A DNA stretch of 64,000 nucleotides from Dallia pectoralis (taxonomy: Eukaryota > Chordata > Actinopteri > Esociformes > Umbridae): assembly GCA_029465975.1 (NCBI GenBank), contig CM055739.1:6304628-6368627 (forward strand), read 5' to 3'. Numbering within the stretch: the first letter of the stretch is position 1; the number at the start of each line of letters is the position of its first letter. Made by a program: the position numbers and the translations under genes. This document shows, one piece after another, positions 1 through 11,500 of the stretch. The notes beneath the pieces are model-generated. The model was not told the origin of the DNA. It saw only the letters and a list, made by a program, of their open reading frames with translations, and made no database searches.

Positions 1-1083
1 TTAATCCCACCAAAGGGTCGTCCTACCCAGGCATAAAACTCGCTCAGTTCATTGATCTACGACGTCCCGCTGACCGCTCCAGAGTCCCACCTACTACAGA
101 CGAAACCTTTAAGCAAACAAATGGAGGGGTGTTTCGATGTAGAAATACGTTGAATACTTTGTTATTGAGTAGGACTACTAATACAAAATGCTAAATACAG
201 AACACGTTTAAATAACCAATAATCAACCCCGTGTAACCCGTTATTGTGATAAATGTAATATATGCACCTTAAAGTCGTATCCATGTGTCGTTCCCCACAC
301 ACTGCGTTTTGCACACGCCCACACATACCATACATTCTTTATCCCCTCCCCCATCCCTCCCCTCCGGTGTCCAATGGTTACAAAAGGAGATGAGAATTGA
401 CAGGTCAGGATGGAATGGCAAAGGATGTGTGGCTGTGTTAGATACAAATAAAAACATGTTACATATCAATGTTTTGTGCCTCATCCAACACGAAAACTCT
501 TGTCAGCCAGAACAGCCGACACAAGGGTGTTTTCTTTAAAGGGATGATGATAGGAAATCTAAAGATATGGGTTAAATGTTGGTGATGCGTTGGCAATTTT
601 TTCTGACCTACTGACCCTATGGGATCGGAAGTGATGTACACATGCTGATGATCTATAATCAATAAAAGGTCTACTCTAAAAGTGCAATTTGTAATGGTAG
701 GCTAAATTCACCTCAAATCCCACTGTGCTCAAGCTATCTTGAATTATTTAGTAGGCTAGAGGAACCCAATATAAAGCTACCTGATATTTGTCAAGAATTG
801 GTGCGTGTCCGTTAAATTCAGCGTGCTAATTAATGTAGGCTGTGTTACAACGTACCGTGTTAGTCATATACTGTACATACACACAGTCCCGTGGGGAGAA
901 CTGGAGTGCAACCCCCCCTCATTATTCCCCGTCCGGGATAAACACAACACGCTTGGATACCGTTAACAGATGTCTTCTGGCAGGCACCGACTACTCATTC
1001 AGTCTATGGTTTACACGGCAGCCATGTTGCTCCCATCAGAACAGTAGAGTCACATCAGACCTGGCAAAGTCAAAGATTCTGTA
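1..1083. other. Left-edge intergenic DNA, no gene recognised
   Basis: Mixed-composition sequence with only short open frames and no recognisable protein similarity, RNA gene or long repeat. It ends where the 37-bp tandem array begins. Confidence 0.6.
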
Positions 1084-2322
1084 CACTACGATCACACTGC
1101 AGATATACGGTTGTTATTAACACTACGATCACACTGCAGATATATGGTTGTTATTAACACTACGATCACACTGCAGATATACGGTTGTTATTAACACTAC
1201 GATCACACTGCAGATATACGGTTGTTATTAACACTACGATCACACTGCAGATATACGGTTGTTATTAACACTACGATCACACTGCAGATATACGGTTGTT
1301 ATTAACACTACGATCACACTGCAGATATACGGTTGTTATTAACACTACGATCACACTGCAGATATACGGTTGTTATTAACACTACGATCACACTGCAGAT
1401 ATACGGTTGTTATTAACACTACGATCACACTGCAGATATACGGTTGTTATTAACACTACGATCACACTGCAGACATACGGTTGTTATTAACACTACGATC
1501 ACACTGCAGATATACGGTTGTTATTAACACTACGATCACACTGCAGATATACGGTTGTTATTAACACTACGATCACACTGCAGATATACGGTTGTTATTA
1601 ACACTACGATCACACTGCAGATATACGGTTGTTATTAACACTACGATCACACTGCAGATATACGGTTGTTATTAACACTACGTTGGATCACACTGCAGAC
1701 ATACGGTTGTTATTAACACTACAGATATACAGTGGTTATTAACACTATGTTGGATCACACTGCAGATATACGGTTGTTATTAACACTACGTTCACACTGC
1801 AGATATATGGTTGTTATTAACACTACGTTGGATCACACGGCAGACATACGGTTGTTATTAACACTACAGATATACAGTGGTTATTAACACTATGTTGGAT
1901 CACACTGCAGACATACGGTTGTTATTAACACTACGTTCACACTGCAGATATATGGTTGTTATTAACACTACGTTGGATCACACTGCAGACATACGGTTGT
2001 TATTAACACTACAGATATACAGTGGTTATTAACACTATGTTGGATCACACTGCAGACCTACGGTTGTTATTAACACTACGTTGGAACACACTGCAGACAT
2101 ACGGTTGTTATAACGCTATGTTGGATCACACTGCAGACATACGGTTGTTATAACACTACTTTGGATCACACTGCAGACATACGGTTGTTATTAACACTAT
2201 GTTTGATCACACTGCAGACATACGGTTGTTATTAACACTACGTTGGATCACACTGCAGACATACGGTTGTTATAACACTAAGTTGGATCACACTGCAGAT
2301 ATACGGTTGTTATTAACACTAC
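1084..2322. repeat. 37-bp minisatellite array
   Basis: About 33 head-to-tail copies of a 37-bp unit containing CACTGCAGATATACGGTTG followed by TTATTAACACTACGATCA. The first 16 or so copies are nearly identical. From about 1680 on the units carry an extra TTGG (CGTTGGATCACAC) and truncated forms, so the right half is older or more rearranged than the homogeneous left half. There are no spacers, so this is not a CRISPR array. Confidence 0.97.
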
Positions 2323-4498
2323 TTATGGTGCAAATGGAAGTTTTATATTCTAGACCTCAACAGTTAAATTCACCTCAGAAATAGTGAATTGACTTCGGCA
2401 ATTGGAATGTAGTGGACGTCAAAGAGGTATTTATCTTTATTCGGGTAAACAATAAGTCATATTTATATTTTAACTTATATTTTTTTAACTGCTTATTTTG
2501 AGAATATCCCTAGTCGTCCCAATCCAGACTTCTGGTCAGAATCAGTGAAAACGTATGAAAGAACTTCCTCTTCCTATCTTATTTTTGTTGCTAATTAAAA
2601 TTCCTGAGATAGCTGGCCCGGGGCCTCTGTAATGTGATCTGTAGATTTGAGTCTAGCATTCCTGGAGCAGAAATGCAAACCCTCTGCAGCCAGAGCCCTC
2701 CAATACTAACCAGGCAACACTACATTGGTACGTGTTTCTACCACAAAAAACACTGTCTATTGTGCATTGTTTCACTGCACCTTGTTACCATGTTATTACA
2801 TTATTTAGAATAAAAGGACAGGGGTAGTTTAAAACAACAACAACATCCTACGATACGAGTGGGACTTTTCCAGAATCCGGGCGTTGTGTCAGTAATGTAT
2901 TCTGAATAAATATTCAGTTAACTAATTCTGAAAATAGGGTTTTTATTTAGATATGGCCACCCATGGCAACCATCTGAAATGTCACATCTGGTGTGTATAT
3001 CCAGGTTGTGTGGGCTGAGTGGACCAGCCTGGTGTGTGGTGAAGGTCCCCAGCAGGTCCAGTGGTTCTGGCGCCTAGACGTAGCCAGCATTCTTGCTCTG
3101 GGTTGCTCCCACCCGCTGGAGGACAGGGCTATCACAACACTGACCCCACAGAACACGGCCAAGGATACGAGACATCCTGTTTCAGGGCTTCCACAGGCTT
3201 CGACTCAAATTACCGTTTTATTTATAGTATGAGAGCATGTTCACCAAAACAAACACGGTGTCACCGGAGAAATGGAATTGACCAGTCTACGGTGCGTTAA
3301 GACCTCCAAGGCCTCACTGGAGATAATAGTAGTGCTGTGGTGTCAAGGAACTAATGCCATTTGAAAGAAACACATTGATTTAACACAAATACCGAGGCCT
3401 TTTCTGAGGCAAGCGAAGATCACCAGCCATTGACCGACACAAGTCATACTGCTTTTGTAAGAGGTTTTCTCCGACTGAAACAGTCTGACTTTTTCATTGC
3501 TCAACCATGAAACATAACATGGGAATGTGTCGCTATTGTGGCACAGATGTGTGCAATCTTTAACATAAGTCAGACATTAAGTAACGGAGGTTGCAACGCA
3601 GTATCTCCGGTATTTGTTCATATCGGCTGGTGTTGGTAATCTTCCTTGTTGTCAATGACCTCTGATTTAGACCGGAGACTGTGGTGGTCCGTTAGTTTCT
3701 TCTTTAAGAGACCAATTGAAAGCCCAGGCAAATGCCCTCGGGAGGGAGCTCGCAGAAGCTCTTATGGCATCAGATTTCCTCCTCATTTCCTCTGCAGTCT
3801 GGATTACGGTTTCCACGAGCAGGTCGGGTTACAAAGCAGCCGCTAATGTCTCTGAGCAAGTGAAAGGTTCAATTTTATCCGGGGCGAAGGGGAACGTACG
3901 GGTGCCAAACTGATTAAAGTAGGCTTTTATACGAAGATGTTAAATCTCACCTCGGAAAAGGCAATATGTCAGGTCTTTTACTGAACTACTATCCTAAACA
4001 CATGTATACGTGACCAGAAGATATATGCAGTTTATAGTTCACGTTAATGTTTCAGGTATTGTCAACGATTTGAAGTATTCACTTTTTAACCATTCCTACT
4101 GGTGCATCTATCAGTTTGCATGATTGTGTAATTTCCTCATATTTGCTTTAGACACGCTCAGCAATGCCTTCCCTGGACTCAATACTATTATTCCGGTGTC
4201 ATACAGAAAACGGAAGGGGAGGAGTCAAGTCATGTTGTTCTTAAAACTCAGTCTATAAGTGTTACAGGAAGGACTCAAATATTAATATTGATCACTTTAT
4301 AAAGTATTCGTCCAAGAGATATCACCCCTTCAGTGACCCTGTGTGCTGTATCAAGAGATACCACCGCTGGTATTCTGTGTAAGGCTTTTATGCGCTACGG
4401 CCTGTTGGTCTCACTCAGGTCTCATATGAGCCTTCACTAACTCACTTATGTTGATGTGAAACACTTGAATGGAATGCTGAGTGTTGTTTGAGGAATCC
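2323..4498. other. Intergenic, nothing recognised
   Basis: Unique-looking sequence with no supportable gene on either strand. Short open frames near 2950-3300 and 3650-3910 have no recognisable domain and no flanking splice pattern. Confidence 0.5.
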
Positions 4499-4544
4499 AC
4501 ACACACACACACACACACAGACACACACACAAGCATCCATGCAT

Positions 4545-4576
<32 letters not shown>
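4499..4576. repeat. (CA)n microsatellite, interrupted
   Basis: CA dinucleotide runs broken by short insertions. The complementary GT strand gives artificial Cys/Val-rich open frames. Confidence 0.95.
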
Positions 4577-5470
4577 GCGAACACACACAACAGTTGCATG
4601 ACTAATTGTGGTGCAGCATACTGTATAAAAGGTCTTAACAGTCAACAGGAAAGCGTTTGATGCCTTATATGGTCAGTTCTTCCTGCCGTACGGAGCGCTG
4701 CACGATCTACGTTCACCAGGGAAATTCCGTACCGTTACTCTGTCTTCTTTTCATTTTGTGCTTTATTGGTTGAGAACAAGTGGGAACCGCAGAGTGTTCT
4801 TAACTAGACCAAGGTTTTAGAAGTTATTCTGGAGGTGAATGTAGGTTGATTATACACAAGTAGCTCTAGGAAGAAAACCAGCAGCCAAACTTAGATCACT
4901 TCAGCGTGGAGAGGAATAGTTTAAGGAAAACACACCCACACATGGGAAATCATAATGCCATTTTACTGACCTTACAACTTGATCCAAATAAAACACGATT
5001 CCAATCAGTGTTAAGTTATATACTTAATTATTTTTTCGGGGAAAAATTAGTGCAGTTCTGTTTAAATGGTTAGACTTAACCAAACTCTGTACACTGTAGC
5101 CATCAGTAGTGCAAGAAGGATTACAAACAATGTCAAAAATCAGTTAACGAAAGCAACGGCATCTTTTAACCGAGGGATTCCAGGTAGAACGAAAATAGTA
5201 ATTGGAATGATTATGAATAAAAAAACAACAAAACAAATAAATATATACTATTGCTACATGACTTGCATTGTTTAGTCCTATTATTATTATTTGTGACTGG
5301 AAGAATTGCGAGCACCAAAGCCCTTCCTAGGAGAATACAATCCAAACAGTTTGTCCCATGCTCTGCTGGACCGTGAAACGCAGAGTGAACCAAGATGGCC
5401 ACAGAGGATTTGGGAAGATTGCACAACCTGTCTCACATGCGCACAAATTATTACACATGTTTGTGTACAC

Positions 5471-5510
<40 letters not shown>

Positions 5511-6780
5511 CTTCTCAGAGCATGTTTCCCGTGGTTGCAGGGTGATGAGGTGAGTCAAAATGACAAAGGTCATAGTGGTTCTGTTTGACCTGAGGGCGCG
5601 ATCGGTGACCCTTCTTCACAAAGGGCCGTGCTTCTTCAGAGGATGATGAAGTGCACCGATTGGGATGAAAAGATGTATAGTAAACCAGTAAACCAGTCTG
5701 CACGATAACAGACAACAATGTGTTCTTGAAATTATACTCAGAGATGTCTAAGAAATATGTTTATTTAGTTTAAACGCAATGAGGTGTGTTGATTGGTGGA
5801 AAAAACACGAATTAGACAGACATGTATATGTGTCACATGACTGTCATCTACTAGCATACAGTTCCTGGAAATGCAATTATTCACGTCACTTAGCGAACAT
5901 TTGAGATGTAGTTCACACATTCAACACTGGAGGGAGACATATTCTCGTTATGTATAGTCTCTGGCAAATACTATGGCCTGTTGAGACCTCCCAGTGGCCT
6001 GTTACCTCCTACCCTCACACGGCCTCCATGGAACCCCTGCATTCTGGAAGTGTTTAAGTGCATTTGCTTTGAATCGTCCATGTGTTTATTTGACAGAGTC
6101 GTTTGACTGTGTATGTGTGTGTCATATACACTGTCCTTATACTGCTTCTCTGGCTGACGCAAACACGCACGACTTCACAGCACGGGTGACAGGGTGCTCC
6201 ATAGAGAACCATAAGGGGTTCTCTGAATTAAAACCACATGGAGATTCTGATGTGTTCCCGGAGGAGTGCTTTGAAAAAGAAAACTCTGGATGAGAGCATC
6301 TGCTAAATGACTAAAAAGTATGAATGGTGATGTACAATTGGGACAAAAAGGCAATTCTTTAAAGAGAGAGACAAGTATAAAAGCAGTTCAGGCTAACGTG
6401 CTATGGTGAATAAACATCAATGACACTTAAAAAAAGGATATTATTCTACGCACAGTATCAGTTCAAAGGCTGTGTGCCAGCTGTGCTTCTGTCCGGGCCA
6501 ATTGGCCTGGTCATCCAGCCATAACCATGGTAACTGGATGTATCTTTAGATTATTTTAATACATACATCCGAAAAATATTATATGGCATTTACACAAAAA
6601 TGTCTATTTCCTTTGTTCTGACACTTGACAGTTTGACCAGGTATGTTATCTAACAGTGCAGTTTCTTAACAACCAGAACCAGAACCGGTTCTTTATTAAC
6701 CAGTGGCAACATTGAACCAATCGTCCGATCTTCATGTGGTCCCTACGCCGTCCCTACCTTATATAGCACTGGGTCTCGTG
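4577..6780. other. Intergenic, AT-rich, with a (CA)n tract
   Basis: No gene seen. It contains a pure (CA)n microsatellite at about 5467-5509 and otherwise AT-rich sequence without recognisable elements. Confidence 0.5.
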
Positions 6781-6975
6781 CAGTAGAGGGGGATGATGGG
6801 GGGAGGAGGAGAAGAACGAAGGAAAGAAGAGGAGAAAGAAAGAGAGGAGGAGGAAGCACTGATCTTTGTTTACACGTCATGTCAGACAGAGGACACCGAT
6901 GGAGAGAGAAAGAGAGAACGAGAGAGAGAGAAAGACCGAACAGAAAAGCGGAGCAGAAAGAGATGAAGGAGAAAG
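6781..6975. repeat. Purine-rich GA/GGA tract upstream of desmin
   Basis: About 200 bases dominated by GA, GGA and GAAAG on the + strand, simple-sequence in character. No coding meaning is seen. Confidence 0.7.
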
Positions 6976-7110
6976 GGAGGTAGCACTTTGCTCTCTGTTT
7001 ATGTGGCCTGTCAGGTTGACTATGTTTCTGTGAGGTGTTGAGGAAGCCCAGGGAGCCAGCACTTTTTTCACATGGTATCTGTACCACTGTAGTCCCACTG
7101 TTCAGCCTGC

Positions 7111-7128
7111 CACATGAGCTATATATAG
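7111..7128 (+). promoter_or_regulatory. Candidate muscle enhancer: E-box next to MEF2 site
   Basis: CACATG, a CANNTG E-box, is followed after two bases by CTATATATAG (7119-7128), an exact match to the MEF2 consensus YTAWWWWTAR. A further CACATG lies about 45 bases upstream. The pair sits about 1.46 kb upstream of the desmin start codon. Desmin enhancers in mammals are known to use MEF2 and MyoD-type E-boxes, so the position and pairing are suggestive. Motif matches this short also occur by chance; activity is inference only. Confidence 0.35.
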
Positions 7129-8445
7129 CCTCTGACACCACCCGGCCCGGGGGTAGAATAGTTTTCCCCTTTACACCTAACTCACACTTTAGACAGAACA
7201 GTGAAATCCTCTGGGGTGCGTTGTTCTGAAACTAATGGAACGCAGCACAGAGGCGTTCTCTGAATTTTATCATCCTGTTATTAAAGGCTCCTACAGCGTC
7301 GTGCTTCCTACAGCAGGAAACGCAAACTTGCCGTGCGTTACATTTTTTAAATTAGGCTCCTCGAGTTTTTGTCTCCACTTGCCTGTCAGACGTGGTTTCC
7401 CTTGATTCAAAATATGTAATGTTCCTCAAATTATCCGTAATAGTCTGTTGAGCTTGTGGTGCTCTCAGGGGATGGGGTGCTTTACTTCCCCTTTCTGTCC
7501 CCATGCCACCATGGCATCCTGGGTCAATGTATCGTCAGAAAGTGAAGTCTCCCCTTTTTTCCGCCAGCGGAACTCTGACAGTTGTTTATGATGACATCAT
7601 CATTAATGGCAGGCTTTGTTTAGGCCACAGTTTGGACTCGCGCGGTCGCTCGCTCGCTCCATCGTTCTGTTCTCCGAGGCCAAGCACACATACCTCTCTT
7701 CAGTCGGGGATGCTTTTCCTTTTTAAGGCAGGTCGGCCTAAACCTCCCCCGTGGCGAGGAACACCTTGTTTAAACATCTGTAGAGGATGCAGCCTTTTAA
7801 ACCATCTCTACATCTCAAAATTGTTCTGTCGTGAAGTCACCAATGTCTTCCTAGCAGTGACTGAACGCCTACCAGATGACTATGCTTAGAATGTTTCTCT
7901 GGGGGAACCGTTAGCATAATGTTCTCAAGAACCTTGTTTGAACATGCCTCACAGAAAACAGTGCCTTACAAAAGACAGGGCATCAGATCCAGCAATTCCA
8001 CTCATATACTTCTACAAACAACAAAGAAAGACTTGGCTTTGATTTAATCCTAGCTTCATTGCTGACTAATAGAGTATATTAGTCTCATATAGTTAGGGGT
8101 CTGGTCAGCATTTGGGTTGAGCCCTTACAGTAGGGCCTGGCAACTAGCTTTTCCTTAAGGTGTGACTATCCTATGACCATGTCCGGCTGCTAAATCACTA
8201 TTTTCTAAAAGTCTCTAAAGCTCACAAAGAGCAAATTCGTAGCTTCCCAGGACCAGATCCAGAATACCCGGCCGTGCACAAGGGCCTGGGACAGCCGAGG
8301 CTGGAGAGGATGGGAGGAACACGAGATGAGAGATGGAGAGAGAAAGAGACACATGCAGAGGGAAGAAGGGGGGTAGAGGATTTGAGGGAGTGGATACGTT
8401 GGGGGCCGTGGGGGACAGGAGGTGGGTACGGGCAGAGGGGGACTA
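7129..8445. other. Desmin upstream region
   Basis: Non-coding sequence between the MEF2/E-box pair and the probable desmin core promoter. The last 170 bases are purine-rich and G-rich. No further gene is seen. Confidence 0.5.
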
Positions 8446-8455
8446 CTACAAATAG
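8446..8455 (+). promoter_or_regulatory. Possible TATA-like/MEF2-like core promoter box of desmin
   Basis: CTACAAATAG lies 126-135 bases upstream of the desmin ATG. It resembles a weak TATA box and also a MEF2 site with one mismatch. If it acts as TATA, transcription would begin near 8480 and leave a 5' leader of about 100 bases. This makes the in-frame upstream ATG at 8422 untranslated. Inference from position only. Confidence 0.3.
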
Positions 8456-8580
8456 CCAGACTGAGCCGGGTGACTCCCTCAGTCAGCCTCCCTGCTCCAG
8501 TCCACTCCAGCTGCCCTCACCAACTCACATCCCACAATCCGGCCCAGAACCTCCTGCTCCATCCTGTCTTGCTCTCCATC

Positions 8581-11500
8581 ATGAGCTACAGCACTTCTAG
8601 TCAGGCTGCCCATGCCGGCTCTTCCTCCTACCGCCGCACATTCGGCACCGGGTACAGCCCGGCCATGTCCCACTCCCTGTACAGCAGCCGCGGCTCTGGT
8701 GGGGGCCAGGGACACGGCGGCTCCGGGCACAGCACCTCCAGAGTCTACGAGGTCACCAAGACCTCCTCTACGCCCGCCTACTCCGGCTACCGCACGTCGT
8801 CCCGCTTCGGCGGACCCGTGATATCGTCGACCGCACACGGTTCAAGGTCATACGCCGGCATGGGGGAGACGTTGGACTTCAGCCTCGCCGACGCCCTGAA
8901 CCAGGAGTTCCTCCACACGCGCACCAACGAGAAGGTGGAGCTGCAGCACCTCAACGACCGCTTCGCCAGCTACATCGAGAAGGTCCGCTTCCTGGAGCAG
9001 CAGAACGCCACGCTGGTGGTGGAGATCGAGAGGCTGCGAGGACGGGAACCCACGCGCGTCGCTGACCTCTACGAGGAGGAGATGGCGGATCTGCGACGCC
9101 AGGTGGAGGCTTTGACCAATCAGAGGAGCCGCTTCGAGGTGGAGCGGGACAACTTCGCGGACGACCTGGACAAACTGAAACTCAGGTACGAGAGACAGGA
9201 GGAGGGAGAGGCATGGTACAGGAGGGAGAGGGGGGAGTACAAGTCTGCGAGGTAGAGGATAACTCAGACGAAGAGGGAGAGGACGAGTAGAGGGAGGACG
9301 AGAACAGGGAGTTAGAAGGAGGAAGAGGGGAGGGGGACCATAACGGGGAGGAGATGGATAACTAAAGACGTTACAGCTGATGTCGAATGCATCTAGACAA
9401 GAGATTTGATCGATCGATTGAGTGCTAGATGTACGACAGCTTGGTTGTTGTTTGTGTGACTGGATGAAGCAGAACATCTTGGGGGATTTTCTAGACAAGT
9501 GGATCCGGGTACAACGCAAACGTGACATATCATCCACTAAAAAAAGCCCCCGTGATATCAGAGATGAGTCATACAAGCAGGCCTCTGGGACTCATGGCAT
9601 CTCCCTTATTTGCTGTTGTTGCCTGAGCGGTTTGTTTGTTGTAGTAACAGAGGTATTTTTGACCTGTTCATATCGCTCACTACAAGTGGGTGAGATCGTG
9701 GTGACCTCCTGAGGAAGTCGCATATTTTCATTTAAACTTTACATGCGAGTGTGTGCTTCAGTTTCTGTGTGATATAGCCTTATGCACGTATATTTTAAGC
9801 AGTGGAGGAGAACATACCGCACAGAGAAAAGGTTAGCATGACTCGTTCTCTGCAGTGAAATGTTTGGTGTTTTGGTTACATAATAAACACCGAATGTGCT
9901 GGCTGTGTGACATAACAATCCCTGATGACGTTTTAATGAAATCTCTGAAATGGGAGAGGATCGCCAGAGATAAATTACCACTAGTGACGTTCAGAAAGAC
10001 GCCCACAGCTGCACAGAACCTTCCTGAACGCAAGTCATGACCCATGACTGATAGCTTGACCTATAATTATGTAAACCTAATCCAAACCCCCACTGCACCC
10101 TATAAGAAGTAGTCCCCATCCCGTCCCCTTAGTTACTCTATAACCCACAGAATTATGCTCTGCTTGGAGAACCCCTGAGGTCCTAGAACCCCTGGTTGAG
10201 AACCACTGAACTCGACCACGCCTCCTTCCGTTAATCCAGACCAGCCTCTTTCTAAAGGACTTCTGAAGAACTAGAACCTGCGTCATTCTGAAGAGCTTAG
10301 ACCCCGCCTCCTTCTGAAGGACTCAAGGCCTCCCTCTTTTCTCCCAGTAGGGTATGGTCTCAGGTTCGAGTCCTTACAGGGGCATGTTATTACTGCCCAC
10401 AAAGTCTGCCTCTGTAAACGGAATGTGAACATCTCCTGCAGAGACCGTGAAAGTGAACTAGCTCCCTGGTGTCCCCATCTGAGATTGGAACATGATGGCG
10501 TCTTATTCAATTATATACAAGGGACAATTGTTATTAGCAGGGACGGTTCAGGTACTTTGTAGACCTACAATTTGATTGGCCACCTCTTTTTTATTTCTTC
10601 CGGTACCCAGACTGCAGGAAGAGATCCTGCAGAGAGAGGAAGCAGAGAACAGCCTGGCTGCTTTCAGAGCTGTGAGTATGAAGATGACACATACGTTATG
10701 TGTTAAATATATGTTAATGTCTACCTGTTTGTACTTTCACTGCTATCATTATGTGTGTAGACGGACATTTGTAGACTCTGCGGACATGTGTAGACGCTAC
10801 GGACATGTATAGACTCTACGGACATGTGAAGACTCTACGGACATGTGTATACTATATAGACATGTGTAGACCATATAGACATGTGTAGACTATATAGACA
10901 CGTGTAGACTATAAAGACATGTGTAGACTATAAAGACATGTGTAGACTATATAGACATGTGTAGACTATATAAACATGTGTAGACTATATAAACATGTGT
11001 AGACTATATAAATTTGTGTAGACTATATAAACATGTGTAAACTATATAGACTTGTGTAGACTTTATGGACATTTATAGACTCTATGAACATGTGTAGACT
11101 ATAAGGATATTTGAACTGGAGTGCCTGTTGAATCTGACCCAGTGTGTGTCTGTTGAATTAATCTGACCCAGTGCGTGTCTGTTGAATTCATCTGACCCAG
11201 TGTGTGTCTGTTCTAGGACGTGGATGCTGCCACTTTAGCTCGTCTGGACTTGGAGAGACGCATCGAGACCCTACAGGAGGAGATCGCCTTCCTCAAGAAG
11301 ATTCACGAGGAGGCATGTCCCTCAGCCAATCATATCAGCCGGTCATATTCTATCATGTCCCTCAGCCAATCATATTCTATCATATTCTATCATGTCCCTC
11401 AGCCAATCATATTCTATCATGTCCCTCAGCCAATCATATTCAATCATGTCCCTCAGCCGGTCATATTCAATCATAGTTGGCTGTCTGTCATTTCATCTAA

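Noticed and set aside
8422..8580. N-terminal extension of desmin from an upstream in-frame ATG
   Set aside because: It has no similarity to any desmin head and would include the probable core promoter.
10363..10373. tRNA/SINE B box GGTTCGAGTCC in desmin intron 1
   Set aside because: No acceptable A box, cloverleaf or SINE body was found around it.
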